This document shows, in pieces, positions 60,801 to 64,000 of a stretch of 64,000 bases of DNA (position 1 is the stretch's first letter; the number at the start of each line of letters is the position of its first letter). Source of the DNA: Myxocyprinus asiaticus. Lineage: Eukaryota; Chordata; Actinopteri; Cypriniformes; Catostomidae. The stretch is taken from assembly GCF_019703515.2 (NCBI RefSeq), contig NC_059362.1:25480826-25544825 (forward strand), written 5' to 3'. Both the position numbers and the translations under genes were made by a program. The notes beneath the pieces are model-generated. The model ran no database searches and had not been told where the DNA came from. It saw nothing but the letters and a program-made list of their open reading frames with translations.

Positions 60801-63800
60801 ATATCTTGCTGACATTGGCGACGCATCGGCGCTTCTCTCATATCGCGTCTTTGATAATTCATACATTGTGTTCATCACTCGCGGGAGCGAGCTCTGATTT
60901 GCCTATGATTTCGGGCTTTTGTCAGCGATCTCCACAAAACTGTCGCGAGTGAAAATCGGGCCTGAAATCGTGTAGTGTAAACTCGGCATAAGATAACATC
61001 AAAATAGCTTGTAATGGAAAACAATGAGATCTTCATAACGACAGAGCAGGCTGCATACAAAAAAATACATATACATTTCAATTCCCACTTAAATTTATCT
61101 TGTAAAAATTATATGTCAATATTTTAAAAGCTCTGTGCTTATCATTGTGATAGGTATGAATGGAATTTAATGATGAGTTGTACCTCAAAAGTCTTTCGTA
61201 TCCTATTTAGTACATTTCAACATGATTATTCTATAAAATAATGTACAAAATTTTAACCAAGTACAAGCTGCTTCAATTCAGCAAATAATCAATTTGAAAT
61301 ATCAGTAACAATATAAACATTATTATTACTTTATAAAAATCAGCAAAGATTTCATACCAGTACAATGATGGCCATTTTGGTAATGATATTACAAGGGCTT
61401 CTACTTCCAGAAGAGCATGGAAACTTCCTCCAGGAGGCAGTAGTCGTCTAAGACATTACAAGTAGGTATAGCTGCAGCCCGGCGATCTTTAAATGGGGGT
61501 GGAAACTCTAAAAGAGGGTGGGGTAACTCCAGAAAGGGGCGGGTCTACTCAAGAAGGGGGTTGGGCCAACTCCACGGTTATTCAGAAAAATATTCATCAT
61601 GTTGATTATGTAGAGGCTCATGTATCAAATATGATATGTACAGCTTAAAAGTGTTAACAACATTCATGGAATTTGATGACATCAATTGGATTTTTTTTAT
61701 AATAATTATGATGACCTGTTATGTCAAATTTTTTCCAGTGAATATATGCATCCACAAGGGTGCAAATAGCACTATTATTTGTACCAGTGTTGGGGTGCAA
61801 ATAATATTTGCCACTATTTACACTGGAGTGTAAATAGCATACTTTTATTTGCACCAGGGTGCAAATAGCATCTACTAATTCTTTTTGGAAGTGAGACTTT
61901 AGCATGTTGTTCCATATATGTACCTAAATAAATAAAAGTAAGATCATTCACCTTTGGGATGAAACATTCTCCAAGAGTAGTGTCTTTCTCAGCTACCCGC
62001 AAGCCATTCAGTGGGACAATATCTCCTAATCTCAAGATCTCGTGGATCACAGCGTCAGTGTAGGGCATGTTGGCCCTGTCGGCTATACTTGGTTCCCGTA
62101 ACTGTCCAATCACTCTGTCTATCTCTTCCTGGACCTTCTCTGCACAAATAACACCAACATATATTCATGTGTCAATTATAATGTGTTTATTATTGTGTTT
62201 GTGTGTATGTTAATGAATGAAAAAAAAAAAGTGAACACAGAATTTGTATTTTCACCCTGTACTTCTGGGTTAGTAATGAGATAGATGAGACTCCAGGACA
62301 ATGAAGTTGATGTAGTTTCTGTACCAGCCAGAAACAGGTCTAATGCACATGCAACCAGGTTCTGCTCATCAAAACCATCTGTTGGGGCATGTGGCTTCTG
62401 GTCAGGGGTGGAACACGTAAAGGTTAGGACACTCCATCACAAGTGTTTATGTACACATGAGTCATTTTACAAGCCTAAAAGAAGCACATTTTAAAATGTA
62501 TTCATTTTAGTGGCACATCCTTATGTTAAATATGGATACAGTAAGTGTCCTTCGTGTGATAAAATGCTATTAAAGATGTTATGCTTTGTCACATACTTTA
62601 TGAAAGAATTAAGTTGCTACATACTTGCATGCCTTTCTTTCATCAGTGGAAAACAAAAGGAAATGTTATGCAGTATGTTAGTTTCATTCATATTTCACTT
62701 TAATTTAAACTTTTTCCATTCAGTGAAAGTGAATGTTGACTGAGGCTGTCATTCTGTCTTACATCTCATTTTGTGTTCTGAAGAAGAAAGTCATACAGGT
62801 TTGGAACAATATGAGGATGAGTAAATGTTGACAGAATTTAGATTTTTATGTGAACTTTCCCTTTAAAAGTTGTAATACCTCCATCATCTCAATTAGGAAG
62901 CTGTCGATGTAGTCGCGAGGCTCTGAGGGGTCCAATTCTGCCTTGTGTTTATCCACAGCCTCTTTCATGAAGGCACACAATAATTTATAGGCATTGAAGA
63001 TGTCATTGTGTCGGCCTGGGAGATGGTTCATAATGGCTGGAAATGCTTCGTAGAGCTGGGAGAAACAGACAGTTTTTTTTTTCTTTACTCATGTGCCTAC
63101 TATGGCTGTATGACAAAAAATTATTGGGATTATATATCAAAAGGACAGTTGTAATGTTGTAGATGGTTTCCCTTCTTGGCTATTTATCCTACAATTAGTC
63201 CTTGCTTTAATGTTTCAGTAGTGTAGCCACAGTCATATAAAGAACTGTTTTAGGACAATTATAGGAAAGAAAAATAATTCTAGAATAAAAAGTTCTTTAT
63301 TAAACTGTATACACAATAGGCTCCTAAAAAAATAGTTTTGTGTGTGTGAAATAGTGCTTGGCACATAATTTACCTGCCCCCATATGGATCCCTCTAATTG
63401 AAAGCATTTAGATATGTATTTAAGCATTAACTTGAAGCGGTGGTCGGTATAATCAAATCTCTGGCCAAAAACCATTTGACAGATGATATTGGAAACAGCA
63501 TTGTTGAACAGGATAGTTGGGTCAAAAGCAGCTCCTAAGAAGGACAGACACATAATAAGTCAGACATCAGTTATTTACCTAATATTTTGCACTTTAAATT
63601 GATACTGATACAGGTATATGTATACGTTGACTCACCATGTTATACATTTTTATTCATACCTTTCTGAATACCAATCTCATCTAACAGGAAGCGGCTCTCT
63701 TCACAGATGGCTTGCTCCATGGTTTTCTTTCCCAAGCCAAAGTTCCTCAGTGTGGACAGAGCAAACCGTCTCTGCTTCTTCCACATCTGACCATTGCTGA

Positions 63801-63812
63801 AGAAGAGTCCAG
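49940..63812 (-). CDS. CYP2-family cytochrome P450, exons 3-9, 5' end outside the window
   Basis: On the - strand, in gene order: 63660-63812, 63374-63534, 62879-63055, 62256-62397, 61952-62139, 50739-50880, 49940-50115 (about 379 residues). Exon lengths 153/161/177/142/188/142 and their phases are the canonical CYP2 pattern for exons 3-8. Motifs: helix C WKKQR (exon 3), I-helix AGTETTS (exon 6), ExxR as EILR (exon 7), PEHF (exon 8), and heme-binding FSAGKRVCLG split across exons 8 and 9 with the axial Cys in RVCLG. An ER membrane-bound haem monooxygenase of lipids or xenobiotics is expected; the anchor is in the missing exon 1. Position beside hook1 mirrors HOOK1-CYP2J2 in mammals, so this is likely a fish CYP2J-related gene (CYP2N/2P/2AD type); the subfamily cannot be fixed here. 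No disabling mutation seen. Confidence 0.95.
51046..51073. repeat. Poly-A followed by (TA)n
   Basis: Simple sequence at the truncated edge of a Tc1-like element. Confidence 0.9.
51090..51860 (-). pseudogene. Broken Tc1-like transposase (catalytic part only)
   Basis: Catalytic domain of a DD34E transposase in two overlapping frames (51441-51860 and 51090-51422), so at least one frameshift separates them. FTDESRF (first Asp), [11 protein letters not shown] (second Asp) and [11 protein letters not shown] (Glu) are all visible. The N-terminal paired-type DNA-binding domain is deleted. Not functional. Confidence 0.9.
51090..52070 (-). mobile_element. Tc1-like transposon, internally deleted and missing one end
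   Basis: On the - strand the element starts at a TA target with 'ACTCAGCAAAAAAGAAACGT' near 52070 and runs through its 5' non-coding part. It then jumps into the middle of the transposase near 51860, and stops after the transposase stop codon at a microsatellite. The first DNA-binding region and the distal terminal repeat are absent. Confidence 0.85.
52078..53647 (-). mobile_element. Near-complete Tc1-like transposon, 1570 bp, long inverted repeats
   Basis: Both ends carry an almost identical inverted repeat of about 200 bp beginning TACAGGTGCATCTCAATAA, between TA dinucleotides. The region between holds one transposase gene. The close match of the two ends suggests a fairly recent insertion. 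It sits directly beside another Tc1 remnant and (TA)n tracts. Confidence 0.92.
52362..53382 (-). pseudogene. Tc1-like transposase with one frameshift
   Basis: The N-terminal half (53382 down to 52852) has the helix-turn-helix with [13 protein letters not shown], a basic GRKKCGRKR patch and FSDESKF (first catalytic Asp). The C-terminal half (52937 down to 52362) continues in another frame with [11 protein letters not shown] (second Asp) and [11 protein letters not shown] (Glu). The frames cross in the 52852-52937 overlap. Apart from that shift the gene looks whole, about 340 residues, the usual Tc1 length. Confidence 0.88.
53648..53705. repeat. (TA)n microsatellite between transposons
   Basis: About 28 TA units separating the Tc1 element from the next insertion. 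Confidence 0.95.
53708..54533. mobile_element. Non-autonomous DNA element with CAGGGTTGGG termini, 826 bp
   Basis: Starts CAGGGTTGGGGAGTAAC and ends, on the other strand, CAGGGTTGGGAGGGTTAC; CAACTACAG-like blocks repeat near both ends (TTCCACTACAG). The flanks are (TA)n, so the target duplication is unreadable. hAT-like by its ends; no coding. Confidence 0.7.
54560..54740. mobile_element. Terminal fragment of another DNA element
   Basis: The stretch 'GTTCAAAAGTTTGGGGTCAC' after CAGTATATGCT resembles the terminus of a common fish Tc1-type repeat. It ends in a poly-A run near 54740. No partner end seen. Confidence 0.4.
54830..54888. repeat. (CT)n-(TA)n-(CA)n compound microsatellite
   Basis: About 17 CT units, then TA and CA units, immediately next to the left end of the Sleeping-Beauty-like element. 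Confidence 0.9.
55828..58767 (+). CDS. LINE ORF2: endonuclease-reverse transcriptase, intact, 979 residues
   Basis: One open frame from ATG 55828 (or ATG 55840) to 58767; the longer open frame back to 55795 runs into Tc1 sequence. A hydrophobic stretch (about residues 18-40) and a basic patch ([11 protein letters not shown]) precede an APE-type endonuclease with TETW (about 143), GDFN (about 266) and KSDHS (about 315). The reverse transcriptase follows, with [16 protein letters not shown] and the FADD catalytic box at about 755. A C-terminal region has the [12 protein letters not shown] and C-x-W-Y pattern seen in L2/Rex1-like ORF2. No stop or frameshift, unlike the host Tc1 around it. Clade assignment is by motif and tail. 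Confidence 0.93.
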   Translation: MAASMAAALRAPTQHSNGLFVLFTILMFFVLDVVCLIVYDRQTLLDIGSAISHRKPDFTFLNADPLFTNMQAEPFVWAARPRKRRRKRGNRAGVLIRVRRRANRPPLPTILLANVQSLDNKLCELKARISFQRETRDCCIICLTETWMSAEIPDSAIEPTGFSMLRADRAKDLSGKTRGGGVCFMINKSWCDQRNVHSIKSFCSPDLEFLMLLCRPFWLPREFTAVIITAVYIPPQADTDRALKELYGSISEQETAHPEAAFIVTGDFNKASLKSVAPKYHQHISFNTRGDRVLDHCYSPFRDGYKSLPRPPFGKSDHSSILLLHAYRQKLKQEAPTLRTIQCWSDQSDSTLQDCFDHTDWEMFRSASDDDIELYADSVMCFIRTCVEEVIPTRTVRIYPNQKPWINSDVRAALNVRTSAFNSGNAEEHKQASYALRKTIKTAKRQYRSKIEGQFNTTNSRSMWQGINIITDFKGNKNSAMNTAASLPDELNTFYARFEGNNTALAERALAAEATEVSSLSVSVADVTRSFRRVNIRKAAGPDGIPGRVIRACANQLAGVFTDIFNLSLSLSVVPTCFKTSAIVPVPKQSKITCLNDWRPVALTPIISKCFERLIRDYICSVLPLNLDPLQFAYRNNRSTDDAIASTIHTALSHLEKKNTYVRMLFVDYSSAFNTIVSSKLDEKLRALGLNSSLCSWILDFLSSRRQVVRIGSNISSSLTLNTGAPQGCVLSPLLYSLYTHDCVATHNSNAIIKFADDMTVVGLITDNDETAYREEVHTLTHWCQEHNLSLNVSKTKELVVDFRRKDREHSPITINGAPVERVSSFKFLGVHITEELTWSVHTEVVVKKAHQRLFFLRRLRKFGMNRHILTRFYTCTVESILTGCISAWYGNSTAHNRKALQRVVRTAKHIIGGELPSLQEIYTRRCVKKARRIIRDSSHPSHGLLSLLPSGRRYRSIRTRTSRLHDSFFPQAIRLLNS
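55830..59311 (+). mobile_element. L2/CR1-like non-LTR retrotransposon (LINE), about 3.5 kb
   Basis: Inserted in the Tc1 transposase gene. A 4-base AGAT at 55826-55829 and 59312-59315 is a possible target duplication, since the unbroken Tc1 sequence would have it once. The 3' end is an AATAAAG followed by (GATTT)n, the short-repeat tail usual in L2/CR1-type elements, with no poly-A. Almost no 5' UTR lies before the ORF. Confidence 0.88.
58768..59311 (+). other. LINE 3' UTR with a ~55-bp direct repeat and (GATTT)n tail
   Basis: Two adjacent copies of a unit containing ATAACAGATGTTTAAATTGT (about 59070-59122 and 59126-59177) precede the tail. A poly-A run lies at about 58990-59012. Confidence 0.75.
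60235..60989. mobile_element. Non-autonomous DNA element with ATGCC...ACACTACACGA ends
   Basis: Left ATGCCTCCTACACACTACAC and, on the other strand, ATGCCGAGTTTACACTACAC form an imperfect terminal inverted repeat about 755 bp apart. No coding potential; superfamily uncertain. Confidence 0.6.
61738..61880. repeat. Short interspersed repeats of GGTGCAAATA
   Basis: GGGTGCAAATAGCA occurs at both ends of the stretch with variants and inverted TTTGCACC/TTTGTACC copies between, so the stretch is partly self-complementary. It lies about 70 bases from the CYP2 exon 61952-62139. Confidence 0.55.
62690..62866. mobile_element. TTAA element, right part
   Basis: Right terminus ATGTGAACTTTCCCTTTAA with TTAA 62863-62866, ending 12 bases before the CYP2 exon 62879-63055 on the donor side. 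The left arm is degraded. Confidence 0.6.
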
Positions 63813-64000
63813 CTGCAGGGGAAAAGAGTGAGCAGTTCATCGTACTGTCAAAAATGCTTGCAAAATAATATCTGTCTTGCCATAGGTAACCTTCCAAAAA
63901 AGAAAAGACATTTTGTTTTGTAGACTGTAAAGTATTGCAGTCCAAATATTTTAAAGACCATGCATGAGGTTATAGATTTCAAATTTAATGACTCCATTGA
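63813..64000. other. Start of CYP2 intron 2; no exon seen
   Basis: AT-rich sequence upstream (- strand) of exon 3. No match to a CYP2 exon 2, so exons 1-2 lie beyond the window. Confidence 0.5.

Overview
This is vertebrate genomic DNA, very probably a teleost of the cyprinid type. The evidence is GT-AG introns with vertebrate exon phases, AT-rich introns, many microsatellites, and fish transposons: Tc1/Sleeping-Beauty-like elements, hAT elements with 8-bp target duplications, an L2-like LINE, a tRNA-derived SINE, and a very abundant TTAA-flanked inverted-repeat element of a kind common in carp-like fishes. The species cannot be named from the sequence alone.

Layout. (1) 1-19750, + strand: the last 27 coding exons (1256 residues) of pfas, the FGAM synthase of de novo purine synthesis; its first exon(s) lie before the window. 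(2) 20558-25580, - strand, convergent with pfas: a short RING E3 ligase gene related to RNF170, six exons. (3) 25581-31069: intergenic DNA with a Tc1 remnant, a SINE and a long fold-back repeat. (4) 31070-46031, + strand: complete hook1 in 22 coding exons (715 residues), with a 3' UTR to about 47885. (5) 49940-63812, - strand: exons 3-9 of a CYP2-family cytochrome P450; exons 1-2 lie beyond the window. Its intron between exons 7 and 8 is about 11 kb and is packed with nested transposons, including an L2-like LINE with an uninterrupted 979-codon ORF sitting inside a Sleeping-Beauty-like Tc1 transposase gene.

The genes do not form a functional unit; their order is informative as synteny. HOOK1 next to CYP2J2 is the human 1p32 arrangement, and HOOK3 next to RNF170 is the human 8p11 arrangement, so a RNF170-like gene beside hook1 looks like the other half of an ancient duplicated block.

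I found no prokaryotic-type system, CRISPR array or unknown multi-gene system. The most interesting material is the transposon nesting, the density of TTAA hairpin elements in transcribed introns, and the RNF170-like paralogue. Exon boundaries were read by hand from splice signals, reading phase and protein similarity recalled from family knowledge; no alignment was run.
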